A DNA stretch of 64,000 nt from Mycolicibacter hiberniae (lineage in GTDB: Bacteria > Actinomycetota > Actinomycetes > Mycobacteriales > Mycobacteriaceae). Position numbers and translations under genes: made by a program. Shown here piece by piece: positions 43,634 through 53,729 of this stretch. Within the stretch, counting starts at the first letter, position 1. Each line of letters begins with the position of its first letter. The stretch lies in assembly GCF_010729485.1 (NCBI RefSeq), contig NZ_AP022609.1, positions 2,108,001 to 2,172,000 of the forward strand. The letters are read 5' to 3'. The notes below the pieces were generated by a model. That model searched no databases. It saw only the letters and a program-made list of their open reading frames with translations, and had not been told where the DNA came from.

Positions 43634-45454
43634 CTACAGCAGGAAGTTGTCCGGCAGCGAGTCGAACATCACCTTGGTCATCCGGACGGCGTATTGCGAG
43701 CTGCCGCCACCGACGATCAGGGAGGCGAAGGCGAGGTCGCCCCGGTATCCGGCGAACCAGGAGTGCGAGCCCCCGGCGAATTCGGCTTCCCCGGTCTTGC
43801 CGAAGACCGGGCCACAGCCCGCGATGTCGCGTGCGGTGCCGTCGGTCACCACCAACCGCATCATCTGGCGCAGGCCGTCGAGGATCTCCGGGTCCACCGG
43901 GGCACCGACCGGTCCGTTGACCGTCGTCGGCCGGCCCTCGATCAGTCGGGGCACCGGTGTTCGGCCGGCGGCCACCGTCGCCGCGGCCAGGGCGACACCG
44001 AACGGGCTGGCCAGCACCTTGCCCTGACCGAATCCGTCCTCGGTGCGTTCGGCCAGGTCGACGGTCGGCGGCACCGAGCCGGTGACCGTGGTGATGCCGT
44101 CGACCAGGTAGTCCACCCCTATCCCGTAGCGGCTGGCCGCCTGCGACAGCGCCCGCGGCGGCATTCTGCTGGCCAGCTCGGCGAAAGTGGTGTTGCAGGA
44201 ATCGGCGAAGGCGCGCGACATCGGCACCAGTCCGAGGTCGAACCCGCCGTAGTTGGGGATGGTGCGCTGGCCGATGTCGAGTTCGCCGGGGCAGCCCACG
44301 ATGGAGTTCGGGGTCGCCATGTCCCGTTCGATCGCCGCGCCGGCGGTGACCATCTTGAACGTCGATCCGGGCGGGTACAGGCCGGTGGTGGCGATAAGGC
44401 CGTCGGAGTCGGCGGCCGCGTTCTGGGCGACGGCCAGCAGATCGCCGGTCGAGGGCCGGATCACCACGATCATGGCCTTATCGCCGCGGCTGTTGACCGC
44501 GTTCTGGGCGGCACGCTGCACCGCGCGGTCCACGCTGATGGTCAGCGACGGCGCCGGCGCCGGGTCCACCTCGTGCAGCACCGCGACGTCGACGCCGTTC
44601 TGGTTCTCGCTGACCACTCGCCAGCCCGCGGCGCCCTCCAGTTGGGTTGCGACGGCTTTCTTGACCTCGCTGATGAGCATCGGCGCGAAGTGGTCGTCGG
44701 TGGGCAGCAGTTCGGCGTGCGGCGTGACCACCACCCCGGGCAGGGCACCGATGGCCGCCTCAACCCGGTCGTGCTCGGCTTTGCGCAGGGTGATCAGGTC
44801 GAGCGGGGTCACCGAGGAACTGGCCTGCTCAGCCAGTCGCTGCGGGTCGCTCAGGTCCGCGTCGTAGCCGCGCAGCGTCTCGACCACCGCCAGCGCGGTC
44901 CGCATCAGATTTCTGCCGGCCCGGCTGGCGTCGAGCTGGTAGTTGTACACGTAGCCGGGCACCAGCACGTCGGTGCCGCCCGCCTCGTTGACGGCGGCGC
45001 GGCGCGGGGGGTCGGCCCGCAGCGCGAAAGTCTGGTGCTCCCCCAGCTTGGGGTGCAGGTCGGTGGCCGTCCAGCGCACCGTCCAGTGGCCTTCGTTGCG
45101 GACCATTTTGAGCTGGCCGTCGTAAGCCCAGCTCCGGCCCTTGGGCAGCGTCCAGGTGTAGCGGTAGGCCACGCTGCCGGTGTCGTCGTTGTAGCGCGAG
45201 CTGAGCACCTGGGCGTCCAGGTGCTCAGCCTGCAAGCCCGCCCAGGCGGCGTTGAGCGCGCTGCGCGCCGCGGACGGGTCGTCGCTGAGTTCCGCGGCGG
45301 CCCCGGTGTCCCCGGAAGCCAGGGCGGCGAAGAAGCGCTCGGCGACGGGCCCGGGGCCGTCGGGGCGCGGGGTGCAGGCGGCCAGGCCCGCGGCGGTGAG
45401 CAGCACGGTCACCAATCCCGTGACGCGTGTGACGAATGAGCTTGCAGTTGTCAT
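43634..45454 (-). CDS. Penicillin-binding lipoprotein (PBP-lipo, Rv2864c-like)
   Basis: 606 residues. Signal peptide with lipobox LAAC (Cys at about 27), an NTF2-like MecA-N domain (35-150), a PBP dimerisation domain and a transpeptidase domain with all three active-site motifs: STFK (near 385), SCN in FADSCNTTFA, and KTG in FGKTGEAEF. It is a class B PBP that cross-links septal or polar peptidoglycan and is a beta-lactam target. It corresponds to Rv2864c. A TAACAT hexamer lies 8 nt before the ATG. Confidence 0.92.
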   Translation of the reverse strand: MTTASSFVTRVTGLVTVLLTAAGLAACTPRPDGPGPVAERFFAALASGDTGAAAELSDDPSAARSALNAAWAGLQAEHLDAQVLSSRYNDDTGSVAYRYTWTLPKGRSWAYDGQLKMVRNEGHWTVRWTATDLHPKLGEHQTFALRADPPRRAAVNEAGGTDVLVPGYVYNYQLDASRAGRNLMRTALAVVETLRGYDADLSDPQRLAEQASSSVTPLDLITLRKAEHDRVEAAIGALPGVVVTPHAELLPTDDHFAPMLISEVKKAVATQLEGAAGWRVVSENQNGVDVAVLHEVDPAPAPSLTISVDRAVQRAAQNAVNSRGDKAMIVVIRPSTGDLLAVAQNAAADSDGLIATTGLYPPGSTFKMVTAGAAIERDMATPNSIVGCPGELDIGQRTIPNYGGFDLGLVPMSRAFADSCNTTFAELASRMPPRALSQAASRYGIGVDYLVDGITTVTGSVPPTVDLAERTEDGFGQGKVLASPFGVALAAATVAAGRTPVPRLIEGRPTTVNGPVGAPVDPEILDGLRQMMRLVVTDGTARDIAGCGPVFGKTGEAEFAGGSHSWFAGYRGDLAFASLIVGGGSSQYAVRMTKVMFDSLPDNFLL

Positions 45455-45462
45455 TGGGGCTG

Positions 45463-45468
45463 ATGTTA
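45463..45468 (-). promoter_or_regulatory. Candidate -10 (TAACAT), leaderless PBP gene
   Basis: TANNNT hexamer 8 nt before the ATG at 45454. Confidence 0.4.
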
Positions 45469-45549
45469 AAGACCGAGACAGTCACGGGCGTGGAGGCGCA
45501 CCGAGATCAGTTCGTGTCCGCACCGAGATGTGCGTGCAGCATGAGCGTG

Positions 45550-46401
45550 TCAGTCGAGCAACACGGTCGCGAAGGTGCCGACTTGGGCGAAACCCACCCG
45601 CTCATAGGTGGACCGGGCCACCTCGTTGAAGTCGTTGACGTACAGGCTGGCGATGCGCCCGGTGCCCACGATCACCCCGGCCAGCATGGCGGTGCCGCCG
45701 GTCCCCAGCCCGCATCCGCGCCGGTCGGGGTGCACCCAGACACCCTGGATCTGCGCCACCGTCGGCGACTGCGAGCCCACCTCGGCTTTGAACACCACCT
45801 CGCCGTGGTCGAAGCGCGCCCAGGCCCGCCCGGCCGCGATCAGGTTGGCCACCCGCCGCCGGTAGGCGCGGCCTCCGTCACCGGCGCGCGGATCCACGCC
45901 CACCTCACCGATGAACATGTCGACGGCCGCCACCAGGTAGGCGTCGAGTTCCTCAGGACGCACCTGGCGCACTTCCGGGTCCATCGGGCACGCCGGCATG
46001 CTCTGCAGCGCCATCAGCGGTTGACTCTCGCGCACGTCGCGTGCGGGACCCCAGGATTCGGCGAGCCGCTGCCACATCGGCAGCACCAGCTCAGCGCGGC
46101 CGACCAACGACGAGCAGCGCCGGATCGCACTCGCCGCCTTGTCGGCAAAAGCGGTGAGATCGGCGGGCGTTCCCCGCAGCGGAATCAGGTTGGCCCCGGC
46201 GTAGCACAGCGATTCGCCCACACCGCCGCGCGTCCACAGCTCCCCGCCGATCAGCCGCGGATCGACACCGTGGTCGGCCACCCGGGCCGCGACCATGCAC
46301 GAACCGACCGGATCCTCCGCCAGCACCTGCCAGACCGCTGCGGCGTCACTCACCACAGCCACCCGCCGCTGGGCGAGACGGAAATCGGGTGGAGCCGACA
46401 T
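45550..46401 (-). CDS. GNAT family acetyltransferase (Rv2867c-like)
   Basis: 283 residues from the ATG at 46401, with AAAGAG about 8 nt upstream; this gives the length of Rv2867c. It has an N-terminal DUF4081-type domain (AQRRVAVVSDAAAVWQVL) and a C-terminal GNAT fold with the acetyl-CoA loop QGVWVHPDRRGCGLGTGGTAML and FNEVARSTYERVGF. The substrate is unknown; the conserved position next to ispG and rip1 has not revealed one. The stop codon is 95 bases from the PBP gene, which is on the same strand. Confidence 0.85.
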   Translation of the reverse strand: MSAPPDFRLAQRRVAVVSDAAAVWQVLAEDPVGSCMVAARVADHGVDPRLIGGELWTRGGVGESLCYAGANLIPLRGTPADLTAFADKAASAIRRCSSLVGRAELVLPMWQRLAESWGPARDVRESQPLMALQSMPACPMDPEVRQVRPEELDAYLVAAVDMFIGEVGVDPRAGDGGRAYRRRVANLIAAGRAWARFDHGEVVFKAEVGSQSPTVAQIQGVWVHPDRRGCGLGTGGTAMLAGVIVGTGRIASLYVNDFNEVARSTYERVGFAQVGTFATVLLD

Positions 46402-46446
46402 GGTGACTCTTTCTGGCGTACTCAACGGCCGGCGAATCGGCTGTGA

Positions 46447-47598
46447 TCAGCTTACGGCGACGGTGGGCGAACCGCCCGAAGATCCCTCACCCATCTCCGC
46501 CGCAAGGCGCATGGCCTCCTCGATCAGCGTCTCGACGATCTGCGCCTCGGGCACGGTCTTGATCACCTCGCCCTTGACGAAGATCTGGCCCTTGCCGTTG
46601 CCGGACGCCACACCCAGATCCGCCTCACGGGCCTCACCCGGGCCGTTGACCACACAACCCATCACCGCCACGCGCAGCGGGACGTCGATGCCCTCAAGCC
46701 CGGCGGTGACCTCGTTGGCCAAGCGGTAGACGTCGACCTGCGCCCGCCCGCACGAGGGACACGACACGATCTCCAGACCCCGGGGCCGCAGGTTGAGCGA
46801 CTCCAGGATCTGGTTGCCTACTTTGACCTCCTCCACCGGAGGTGCCGACAACGAAACCCGGATGGTGTCGCCGATCCCGCGCGACAACAACGCACCGAAG
46901 GCCACCGCGGACTTGATGGTGCCCTGGAACGCCGGGCCGGCCTCGGTGACGCCCAGGTGCAGCGGGTAGTCGCACTGCTCGGCCAGCAGCTGGTAGGCGG
47001 CCACCATCACGACCGGGTCATTGTGCTTGACGCTGATCTTGATGTCGCCGAAGCCGTGTTCCTCGAACAACGACGCTTCCCACAGAGCGGACTCCACCAG
47101 CGCTTCCGGGGTTGCCTTGCCGTACTTGGCCAGGAAGCGCTGGTCCAGCGATCCGGCGTTGACGCCGATCCGGATCGGGATACCGGCGGCACCTGCCGCC
47201 TTGGCCACCTCGCCGACCCGGCCGTCGAACTCCTTGATGTTGCCCGGGTTCACCCGGACCGCGGCGCAGCCGGCGTCGATGGCGGCGAAGATGTACTTGG
47301 GCTGGAAGTGGATGTCGGCGATCACCGGGATCTGGCTGTGCCGGGCGATCTCGGCCAGCGCGTCGGCGTCCTCCTGCCGTGGGCAGGCGACCCGCACGAT
47401 GTCGCAACCCGAGGCGGTCAACTCCGCGATCTGCTGCAACGTCGCATTGACGTCGTGGGTCTTGGTGGTGCACATCGACTGCACCGCGACCGGATGGTCG
47501 CTGCCCACCCCGACTCCGCCCACCATCAACTGGCGGGTCTTGCGCCGCGGGGCCAACGTGGGCGCAGGGGCGGCCGGCATTCCGAGGCCGACGCTCAT
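46447..47598 (-). CDS. ispG: 4-hydroxy-3-methylbut-2-enyl diphosphate synthase IspG (GcpE)
   Basis: 383 residues. TIM-barrel domain ([40 protein letters not shown]) and a C-terminal [4Fe-4S] domain with CPSCGR and [17 protein letters not shown] providing three Cys ligands and the Glu. It performs the penultimate step of the MEP isoprenoid pathway; dxr, two genes upstream, performs the second step. Start after GACAGGAG. Order dxr-rip1-ispG is conserved with M. tuberculosis (Rv2870c-Rv2868c). Confidence 0.95.
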   Translation of the reverse strand: MSVGLGMPAAPAPTLAPRRKTRQLMVGGVGVGSDHPVAVQSMCTTKTHDVNATLQQIAELTASGCDIVRVACPRQEDADALAEIARHSQIPVIADIHFQPKYIFAAIDAGCAAVRVNPGNIKEFDGRVGEVAKAAGAAGIPIRIGVNAGSLDQRFLAKYGKATPEALVESALWEASLFEEHGFGDIKISVKHNDPVVMVAAYQLLAEQCDYPLHLGVTEAGPAFQGTIKSAVAFGALLSRGIGDTIRVSLSAPPVEEVKVGNQILESLNLRPRGLEIVSCPSCGRAQVDVYRLANEVTAGLEGIDVPLRVAVMGCVVNGPGEAREADLGVASGNGKGQIFVKGEVIKTVPEAQIVETLIEEAMRLAAEMGEGSSGGSPTVAVS

Positions 47599-47611
47599 GT
47601 GAGCTCTCCTG

Positions 47612-48829
47612 TCAAAACAGCCTGATCGGGTTGACCAAGTCAGCGGTCACGGTGAGCAGCATGTAACCGGCCACCACCGCCAAGACTACGTATGTGGCCG
47701 GCATCAGCTTGAGATAGTTCACCGGCGCCGCGGCCACCTTGCCGCGGGCGGCTCGAACCATGTTGCGCAGCTTTTCGAACAACGCGATCGCGATGTGCCC
47801 GCCGTCGAACGGCAGCAGCGGCACCAGGTTCAGCACGCCCAGGATGAAGTTCAGCTGGGCCAGGAAGAACCAGAACGCCACCCACAGCCCGTGATCGACG
47901 GTGTCGCCGCCGATGATCGACGCTCCCACCACGCTGATCGGGGTTTCGGGGTCACGCGGCCCGCTCGGGTGGCCGATGGCGTTCACCAGCGCGCCGACCT
48001 TGGAGGGGATGTTGGCCAGCGACTTGCCCAGCAGCACCGCCAGGTCGCCGCTGAAGGTGAACGTCGCCGGGACCGCGGTGACCGGGTTGTACTGCGCGGG
48101 CCCGAACTGGGCGGCCCCGACGCCGATCGCGCCGACGGTGCTGGGCACGGCCTCACGATCGGGGCCGTCGGCGATCCAGCGCTGGGTGGGCGCCACGTCG
48201 ACGTACTTGGTCAGCTCGGCGCCGTTGCGCTCGACGACGAACGGGGTCCGGCCGTGCTGTTTGCGTACCGCCGCGGCCATCTCCTCGAACGTCGACACCG
48301 GCGTGTCCCCGACCTTGACCACCACGTCACCGGGCTCGATTCCAGCAAGTGCGGCCGGGCCGGGACCCTCGCAGGCACCCAGTTCTCCCTTGACGACTTC
48401 CGGTGCTACACAGTCCGTTTTCCCGATGACGGCGGTGGTGGGTGCGTGCAGGTTCGGCAGGCCCCAGATCACCGCGATGACGTAGACCAGCGCCAGACCG
48501 ATGACAAAGTTCATGCCGGGACCGGCGGCCAGCACGGCGACCCGCTTCCAGGTCTTCTGCTTGTACATGGCACGGTCGGTTTCGTCGGGCGCCAGTTCTT
48601 CCACGGCGGTCATCCCGGCGATGTCGCAGAAGCCGCCGGCCGGGATCGCCTTGAGGCCGTATTCGGTCTCGCCTCGCCGTGTCGCCCACAGCGTGGGTCC
48701 GAAGCCGACGAAGTAGCGGCGCACCTTCATGCCAGTGGCCCGCGCCACCCACATGTGGCCGCATTCATGCAAAGCCACCGAAACCAGGATGGCCAGCGCG
48801 AACAGCGCGATGCCGACCGCGAACATCAT
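47612..48829 (-). CDS. rip1: Site-2 protease Rip1 (RseP-like)
   Basis: 405 residues, four predicted transmembrane helices. Zinc-protease motif HECGHMW in the first helix, a periplasmic PDZ domain (about 125-220, containing [21 protein letters not shown]), and the second metal-ligand motif [13 protein letters not shown] near 315. Rip1 cleaves membrane-embedded anti-sigma factors and controls cell-envelope responses and virulence in M. tuberculosis. It overlaps dxr by 4 bp and is followed by ispG 13 bases later. Confidence 0.95.
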   Translation of the reverse strand: MMFAVGIALFALAILVSVALHECGHMWVARATGMKVRRYFVGFGPTLWATRRGETEYGLKAIPAGGFCDIAGMTAVEELAPDETDRAMYKQKTWKRVAVLAAGPGMNFVIGLALVYVIAVIWGLPNLHAPTTAVIGKTDCVAPEVVKGELGACEGPGPAALAGIEPGDVVVKVGDTPVSTFEEMAAAVRKQHGRTPFVVERNGAELTKYVDVAPTQRWIADGPDREAVPSTVGAIGVGAAQFGPAQYNPVTAVPATFTFSGDLAVLLGKSLANIPSKVGALVNAIGHPSGPRDPETPISVVGASIIGGDTVDHGLWVAFWFFLAQLNFILGVLNLVPLLPFDGGHIAIALFEKLRNMVRAARGKVAAAPVNYLKLMPATYVVLAVVAGYMLLTVTADLVNPIRLF

Positions 48830-50001
48830 CGAGTGCTTCCGACCTTTCTCGTAGCTGCAGCCTCGACGGCGCGAGCCGCACGCTCCCTGGCCCAGCGCTG
48901 CGCGTCGAGTACCTCATCCACGGTAGCGGGTTGCGCGGCCCACTGGTCGGCGGCGCCCAGAACCTCGGCGATGGTGCCCACGATCGCCGGGAAGCCGATC
49001 CGGCCGGCGAGGAAGGCCTCTGCCGCCTCTTCGTTGGCGGCGTTGTAGACCGCGGTCATGCAGCCACCGGTCTGCCCGGCGTGGCGGGCCAGCTGCACCG
49101 CGGGGAAGACGGCGTCGTCGAGCGGTTCGAACTCCCACGCGGCGGCGGTGGAGAAGTCACAGGCCGCCGCCGCGCCGGGGACCCGGGCGGGCCAGCCCAG
49201 GGCCAGGGCGATGGGGAGCCGCATGTCCGGCGGGCTGGCCTGGGCGATCGTCGACCCATCGGTGAACGTGACCATGGAATGCACGATCGACTGCGGGTGC
49301 ACCACCACGTCGATGCAGTCGTAAGGAACGCCGAACAGCAAGTGGGTCTCGATGAGCTCGAGACCCTTGTTCACCAGGGACGCCGAGTTCAACGTATTCA
49401 TCGGGCCCATCGACCACGTCGGGTGGGCGCCGGCCTGCTCGGGGGTCACGTGCTCCAACTCGGCGGCGGTGTAGCCCCGAAACGGCCCACCCGAGGCCGT
49501 GAGCACCAGTTTGGCCACCTCGTCGGGGGTGCCGCCCCGAAGACACTGCGCCAGCGCGGAGTGCTCGGAATCCACCGGCACGATCTGGCCGGGCTCGGCC
49601 GCCCGCATCACCAGCGGGCCGCCGGCGATCAGCGACTCCTTGTTGGCCAGGGCCAGCCGCGCACCGGTCTCGAGCGCGGCCAGGGTGGGCCGCAACCCGA
49701 GCGCGCCGACCAGCGCGTTGAGCACCACATCGGCCTCGGTGTCGTACACCAGGCTGGTGACGGCGTCGGGCCCGCGGTAGGGGGCGTCGAGTGCTTCGCC
49801 GACCTGCGCGTCGGCGACGGCGATGTTGGCGACCCCGGTCTCGGCCCGCTGCGCTGCGAGCAGCGCCGGGTTACCGCCGCCGGCCGCCAGTCCGACGATC
49901 TCGAATCGGTCCGGGTTCGCCGCGACGACCTGCAACGCCTGGGTTCCGATCGAGCCGGTGGAGCCCAACAGCAGAACTTTGATGCGGCGGCCCGTACTCA
50001 C
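48826..50001 (-). CDS. dxr: 1-deoxy-D-xylulose 5-phosphate reductoisomerase
   Basis: 391 residues from the GTG at 50001. NADPH-binding [14 protein letters not shown], active-site NKESLIAGG and [12 protein letters not shown] with the metal-binding Asp and Glu, and the flexible loop [19 protein letters not shown] split over 195-215. It converts DXP to MEP, is the target of fosmidomycin, and supplies isoprenoids for menaquinone, carotenoids and decaprenyl phosphate. The ORF stays open to 50073 but that would overlap the VOC gene; the GTG start fits the family N-terminus. The C-terminus is about 20 residues shorter than the recalled M. tuberculosis protein. Confidence 0.95.
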   Translation of the reverse strand: MSTGRRIKVLLLGSTGSIGTQALQVVAANPDRFEIVGLAAGGGNPALLAAQRAETGVANIAVADAQVGEALDAPYRGPDAVTSLVYDTEADVVLNALVGALGLRPTLAALETGARLALANKESLIAGGPLVMRAAEPGQIVPVDSEHSALAQCLRGGTPDEVAKLVLTASGGPFRGYTAAELEHVTPEQAGAHPTWSMGPMNTLNSASLVNKGLELIETHLLFGVPYDCIDVVVHPQSIVHSMVTFTDGSTIAQASPPDMRLPIALALGWPARVPGAAAACDFSTAAAWEFEPLDDAVFPAVQLARHAGQTGGCMTAVYNAANEEAAEAFLAGRIGFPAIVGTIAEVLGAADQWAAQPATVDEVLDAQRWARERAARAVEAAATRKVGSTR

Positions 50002-50005
50002 GCAC

Positions 50006-50401
50006 CTATTGTGCTCCCGCGTAGTTGCCGAAGCTCCAGAGGTTGCCCTCCGGGTCGCGGACCGCGAACTCACGCGCGCCGTAGTCGGTGTCGCTCAGCG
50101 GCATGACTACCTCGGCGTTGTGCTCCAGGACCCGTTGGTAGAGGGCGTCGGGATCGCTGGTGACGACGTAGCCGCCCGCGGTGCCCGGTTCGCGGCACCA
50201 GTCGTTACCGGGCTTGTGACTGCCGAGCATGATGGCGCCGACGCCCTCCGGCCAGCGCAGTTCGGCGTGCGCGACGGTATCGCCGGTCTCGCCGTAGCGG
50301 GCCGTGACGACGAAGCCGAAGGTCTCGACGTAGTAGTCGATGAGCTTCGCGGCGTCATGCGCTTGCAGGGTCAGCCAGACGGTCGGATTCGAAGGTGTCA
50401 T
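50006..50401 (-). CDS. VOC family (glyoxalase-like) protein
   Basis: 131 residues, two beta-alpha-beta-beta-beta modules of the vicinal oxygen chelate fold: [25 protein letters not shown] and [27 protein letters not shown], then [22 protein letters not shown] and [18 protein letters not shown]. Candidate metal ligands are His/Glu at the usual strand positions, but a full site is not certain. Function unknown: detoxification or resistance are common in this family. It overlaps the end of the AraC-type gene by 47 bp and ends 4 bases before dxr starts. Confidence 0.82.
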   Translation of the reverse strand: MTPSNPTVWLTLQAHDAAKLIDYYVETFGFVVTARYGETGDTVAHAELRWPEGVGAIMLGSHKPGNDWCREPGTAGGYVVTSDPDALYQRVLEHNAEVVMPLSDTDYGAREFAVRDPEGNLWSFGNYAGAQ

Positions 50402-51275
50402 GCCCCCACTGTGACCGCTGGGCGTGGCCGCCGTCTTGAATGTTTTGGAACTCTTCGGTCAGCCAGGCTCCCGGGGACACGCCGGCGTACCGAACGAACT
50501 CGCGGGTCAGATGCGCCTGATCGGCGTACCCGGCCGCGGCCGCGACTCCGGCCAGGTCGACACTGCCGTGCCGGCGGGCCTCGTCGGCCAGTCGGGCGGT
50601 CGCGTATTCGAAGCGCATCAGTATGGCCACCGCTTTGGGACTGTGACCGACCTCGCGGCGAAACAGGGTGGCCAGATGCCGCTGACTGATTCCGGTCTGC
50701 TCCGCGACCCGTGCCACCGGCATCCTGCCCCGGCTGCGCGCCAACAGCTGCCAGGCGAAGATCAGCTCGGGGCGCACGGCGGCGTCCCGCCGGCGATACT
50801 GCTCCGCCAGATAGCCCGAGACGACCCCGAACACCTCCGGCCAGGACTGCACGGCGGCCAGTTGCTCGTGCAGGCGCAGCGCCCGCCGGCCCAGCATCGG
50901 TGCGCCGTCGAAGTCGCTGACGCTCAGTTCGGCGGCCGGTACACCGAACAGCGCGCGCGACGCCAGCGGATGCACCGCCAGCTGGACCCCGGCCTGCCCG
51001 CTGGTCTGCGCCACCCGGGCCGCGTGGGTCTGCAGCCCGCCGAGTAACACCGGAGCGGGCCGTGCGGCTGCCAAGGCGTCGAGCGACGCGGCAGCGCGCA
51101 CCCCCTCGTCGAGGCTGACGATGAAGGTCAGCGTCGATGAGGGCATTCCGCGGTGGACGCCGTCGGGGACATCGAACGCGCGATAGCCGACCATCGACGC
51201 CACGCCGGGGGCGATGCGGGGCGGGGCAGTCGCGAAATCCCAGATCCGCGGGGCGCGTGCGGAGCGCTCGGCCAT
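50355..51275 (-). CDS. AraC family transcriptional regulator
   Basis: 306 residues from the ATG at 51275, supported by a TACCGT -10 hexamer 7 nt upstream (a GTG at 51284 is the alternative). An N-terminal ligand/dimerisation region is followed by a C-terminal double helix-turn-helix: PVARVAEQTGISQRHLATLF and VDLAGVAAAAGYADQAHLTREF, ending GVSPGAWL. It likely controls the downstream VOC gene, which begins inside its last codons, and possibly itself. The inducer is unknown. Neither gene belongs to the recalled M. tuberculosis order at this place. Confidence 0.87.
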   Translation of the reverse strand: MAERSARAPRIWDFATAPPRIAPGVASMVGYRAFDVPDGVHRGMPSSTLTFIVSLDEGVRAAASLDALAAARPAPVLLGGLQTHAARVAQTSGQAGVQLAVHPLASRALFGVPAAELSVSDFDGAPMLGRRALRLHEQLAAVQSWPEVFGVVSGYLAEQYRRRDAAVRPELIFAWQLLARSRGRMPVARVAEQTGISQRHLATLFRREVGHSPKAVAILMRFEYATARLADEARRHGSVDLAGVAAAAGYADQAHLTREFVRYAGVSPGAWLTEEFQNIQDGGHAQRSQWGHDTFESDRLADPASA

Positions 51276-51282
51276 GGTGTCC

Positions 51283-51288
51283 ACGGTA
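51283..51288 (-). promoter_or_regulatory. Candidate -10 (TACCGT), leaderless AraC-type gene
   Basis: TANNNT hexamer 7 nt before the ATG at 51275; it favours this start over the GTG at 51284, which lies inside the hexamer. Confidence 0.4.
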
Positions 51289-51355
51289 GATCGGCTGAAT
51301 GGGGGTATGCCAGAATGGCGCGCAGTAGTTGCACAGGCGAACTGAAGGAGTCGAA

Positions 51356-51610
51356 GTGGCCAGTACCGAGGTGGAGCGCCACACCGGGGTCGACCCCGTC
51401 GAGGTGCCGTCTGCGGCGTGGGGTTGGAGCGCGATCAACTACCGCACCTGGCACATCGTGGGTTTTGTCATCGTCGGCTTCCTGCTGCTCATGCTGCGCG
51501 GAAACCACATCGGCCACGTCGAGGACTACTTCCTGCTGGGATTCGCCGCGCTGACGCTGTTCGTCGTCGTGCGCGACATCATCGGCCGCAACCGCGGCCG
51601 GCTGCGCTGA
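51356..51610 (+). CDS. DUF2631 membrane protein (Rv2876-like)
   Basis: 84 residues from a GTG with GAAGGAG 5 nt upstream. A hydrophilic N-terminus of about 30 residues (HTGVDPVEVPSAAWGWS) precedes two predicted transmembrane helices (TWHIVGFVIVGFLLLML and YFLLGFAALTLFVVVRDII) and a basic C-terminal tail (GRNRGRLR). It fits the DUF2631 family of small actinobacterial membrane proteins; the homologue in M. tuberculosis is Rv2876. Function unknown. It is divergent from the AraC-type gene with 80 bases between the start codons. Confidence 0.8.
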   Translation: MASTEVERHTGVDPVEVPSAAWGWSAINYRTWHIVGFVIVGFLLLMLRGNHIGHVEDYFLLGFAALTLFVVVRDIIGRNRGRLR

Positions 51611-51660
51611 GCGCATCCGCCTGAGCGTCGGTTTCGACTCGGATTACCGCTAGTCGTTCT

Positions 51661-51741
51661 CGGCCGCCAGCTGGCCGCACGCGGTACTGATTCGCCTGCG
51701 CTCCAGCTACCGACCTTCGGCCGCCAGCTGGCCGCACGCGG
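51661..51741. repeat. 24-bp direct repeat at 57-bp spacing across the rlmN 3' end
   Basis: CGGCCGCCAGCTGGCCGCAC plus four more bases occurs at 51661-51684 and 51718-51741. The second copy codes for the last residues of RlmN (CGQLAAE); the first is beyond its stop codon, as if the 3' end of the gene had been duplicated. Confidence 0.75.
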
Positions 51742-52816
51742 CAGCAATCTCGCGGCCGCGGGTGTCGCGGACCGTACATTCCACGCCCTGAGCCCGCACG
51801 CGTCGCACGAACTCCCGCTCCGCCGGCTTGGGACTGGCGTCCCATTCGCTGCCCGGCGTGGGATTGAGCGGAATCAGGTTGACGTGCACCAGCTGCCCCA
51901 GCGCCTTCTGCAGCTTCTTCCCTAACAGGTCGGCCCGCCAGGGCTGGTCGTTGACGTCGCGGATCAGCGCGTATTCCACCGACACCCGCCGACCGGTCAC
52001 GTCCGCGTAGTAGCGTGCGGCGTCAAGAACTTCGGCGACCTTCCACCGGTTGTTGACCGGCACCAGGGTGTCGCGCAGCTCGTCGTCGGGGGTGTGCAGC
52101 GACAGCGCGAGCGTCACCCCGAGGCGCTCGTCGGCGAGCTTGCGGATCGCCGGCGCCAGTCCGACGGTGGACACCGTCACCGATCGTGCCGAGATCCCGA
52201 AGCCGTTCGGCGGCGGCTCGGTGATCCGCCGCACGGCTGCCACCACCCGGGCGTAGTTGGCCAGCGGCTCCCCCATGCCCATGAACACGATGTTGGACAG
52301 CCGGTCCCCCGCGGGCCGAGTGGCACCCTGTTCCCGTAATGCCACTGCCGCAGCCCGCACCTGCTCGAGAATCTCGGCGGTGGACAGGTTGCGCGTGAGG
52401 CCGGCTTGGCCGGTGGCGCAGAACGGGCACGCCATGCCGCAGCCGGCCTGCGAGGAGATGCACACGGTATTGCGGCGCGGATAGCGCATCAGCACCGACT
52501 CGAACTTCGTCTGGTCGTGCGCCCGCCACAACGTCTTTTGGGTCTGGCCCGAATCACACTCGATGTGGCTGGCAGCGGTCAGCAGCGTGGGAAACAGGGC
52601 CTCTGCCACCGCAGAACGCACCGCGGCGGGCAGGTCGGTCATCTGCTGCGGGTCGGCGATGTGCCTGCCGTAATACTGCTGGGCGAGCTGATTGGCCCGA
52701 AACGCCGGCAATCCCAGATCCGCGACGGCCGCTGCCCGACCGGCCGAATCCAAGTCGGCCAGATGGCGCGGCGGCAGGGCTCGTTTGGGCGCGGTGAACA
52801 CCAACTGTTGCGTCAT
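51707..52816 (-). CDS. rlmN: Dual-specificity RNA methyltransferase RlmN
   Basis: 369 residues, radical SAM. Cluster-binding motif [13 protein letters not shown] (CxxxCxxC), the RlmN segments [13 protein letters not shown] and [20 protein letters not shown], and a C-terminal Cys (ECTVRDTRG) that forms the methyl-transfer intermediate. It methylates C2 of A2503 in 23S rRNA and A37 in some tRNAs. The gene is complete here, whereas I recall the M. tuberculosis copy as split (Rv2879c/Rv2880c). It heads no obvious operon: 24 bases separate it from cdsA upstream. Confidence 0.94.
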   Translation of the reverse strand: MTQQLVFTAPKRALPPRHLADLDSAGRAAAVADLGLPAFRANQLAQQYYGRHIADPQQMTDLPAAVRSAVAEALFPTLLTAASHIECDSGQTQKTLWRAHDQTKFESVLMRYPRRNTVCISSQAGCGMACPFCATGQAGLTRNLSTAEILEQVRAAAVALREQGATRPAGDRLSNIVFMGMGEPLANYARVVAAVRRITEPPPNGFGISARSVTVSTVGLAPAIRKLADERLGVTLALSLHTPDDELRDTLVPVNNRWKVAEVLDAARYYADVTGRRVSVEYALIRDVNDQPWRADLLGKKLQKALGQLVHVNLIPLNPTPGSEWDASPKPAEREFVRRVRAQGVECTVRDTRGREIAAACGQLAAEGR

Positions 52817-52840
52817 GATCGGTTCCAGTATGCCGGTGAA

Positions 52841-53707
52841 TCAGGGCAGAACGGCCAGGACGATCCAGGTGACCACCGCCGCCGGCAACAGCGCGTCCAG
52901 CCGGTCCATGATGCCGCCGTGACCGGGCAGCAGACGGCCCATGTCCTTGATGCCCAGATCCCGTTTGACCTGAGATTCGATGAGGTCGCCGAAGACCCCG
53001 GTGAAGACCAGCAGCAGTCCCAGCGGCAGACCCACCCACCACGGCCGGTCGAGGAACATCGTCACCGCGAACACGGCCGCGGCAGTGCCGGCAACCAGTG
53101 AGCCGGCCAGCCCCTCCCACGATTTCTTCGGGCTGATCGCCGGCGCCATCGGGTGCTTGCCGAACAGCACACCGACGGCGTACCCGCCGACGTCGGAGAA
53201 GACCACCGGAAACAGCAGGCACAGCACCCGGCCCGGTCCGTTGTCGCGGAAGACCAGCAGGGCCGCGAAGCTCATGCACAGCGGCACCCACACGGCGATC
53301 AGGATCATCGCCGACATGTCCCGCAGATAGTTGACCGGGGTGTGGTTGAGCCCGCGATGCACCAGCCGCCAGATCATGCAGATCACGACGGTGGCGCCGA
53401 ATGCGCCGAGCACTCCCCTGGCCCCGAACGGCAGCGACAGCCACAGCATCGCCTGGCCGCCGAGGGCCAACGGTATGAACGGCACGTCGTAGCCGGCCTC
53501 GCGCAGCCGCCTGGTGATCTCGTGCGTGCCGACCGGCGCGGCCACCGCAAGAATCAGCACCCAGAAGCGCGGGGCGAACAGCAGCGTGTAGACCAGTGTC
53601 CCGGCCAGCAGCACGCCTACGGCGATGGCCGCCGGAAGGTTGCGTCCGGCTCGGGATTGCTTCGGTTGCGGAACCGCGGCGTCTACGCCGGTCTCATGGT
53701 TGGCCAC
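52841..53707 (-). CDS. cdsA: Phosphatidate cytidylyltransferase
   Basis: 288 residues, multiple transmembrane helices (about 8) after a hydrophilic 25-residue N-terminus. The CDP-diglyceride synthase signature is present at the C-terminus: SQVKRDLGIKDMGRLLPGHG with IMDRLD following. It makes CDP-diacylglycerol, the precursor of phosphatidylinositol, cardiolipin and phosphatidylethanolamine, in the plasma membrane. It sits in the conserved order pyrH-frr-cdsA-rlmN, 22 bases after frr. Confidence 0.95.
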   Translation of the reverse strand: MANHETGVDAAVPQPKQSRAGRNLPAAIAVGVLLAGTLVYTLLFAPRFWVLILAVAAPVGTHEITRRLREAGYDVPFIPLALGGQAMLWLSLPFGARGVLGAFGATVVICMIWRLVHRGLNHTPVNYLRDMSAMILIAVWVPLCMSFAALLVFRDNGPGRVLCLLFPVVFSDVGGYAVGVLFGKHPMAPAISPKKSWEGLAGSLVAGTAAAVFAVTMFLDRPWWVGLPLGLLLVFTGVFGDLIESQVKRDLGIKDMGRLLPGHGGIMDRLDALLPAAVVTWIVLAVLP

Positions 53708-53729
53708 GGTTGTGCCTGCTGGACGGTCC

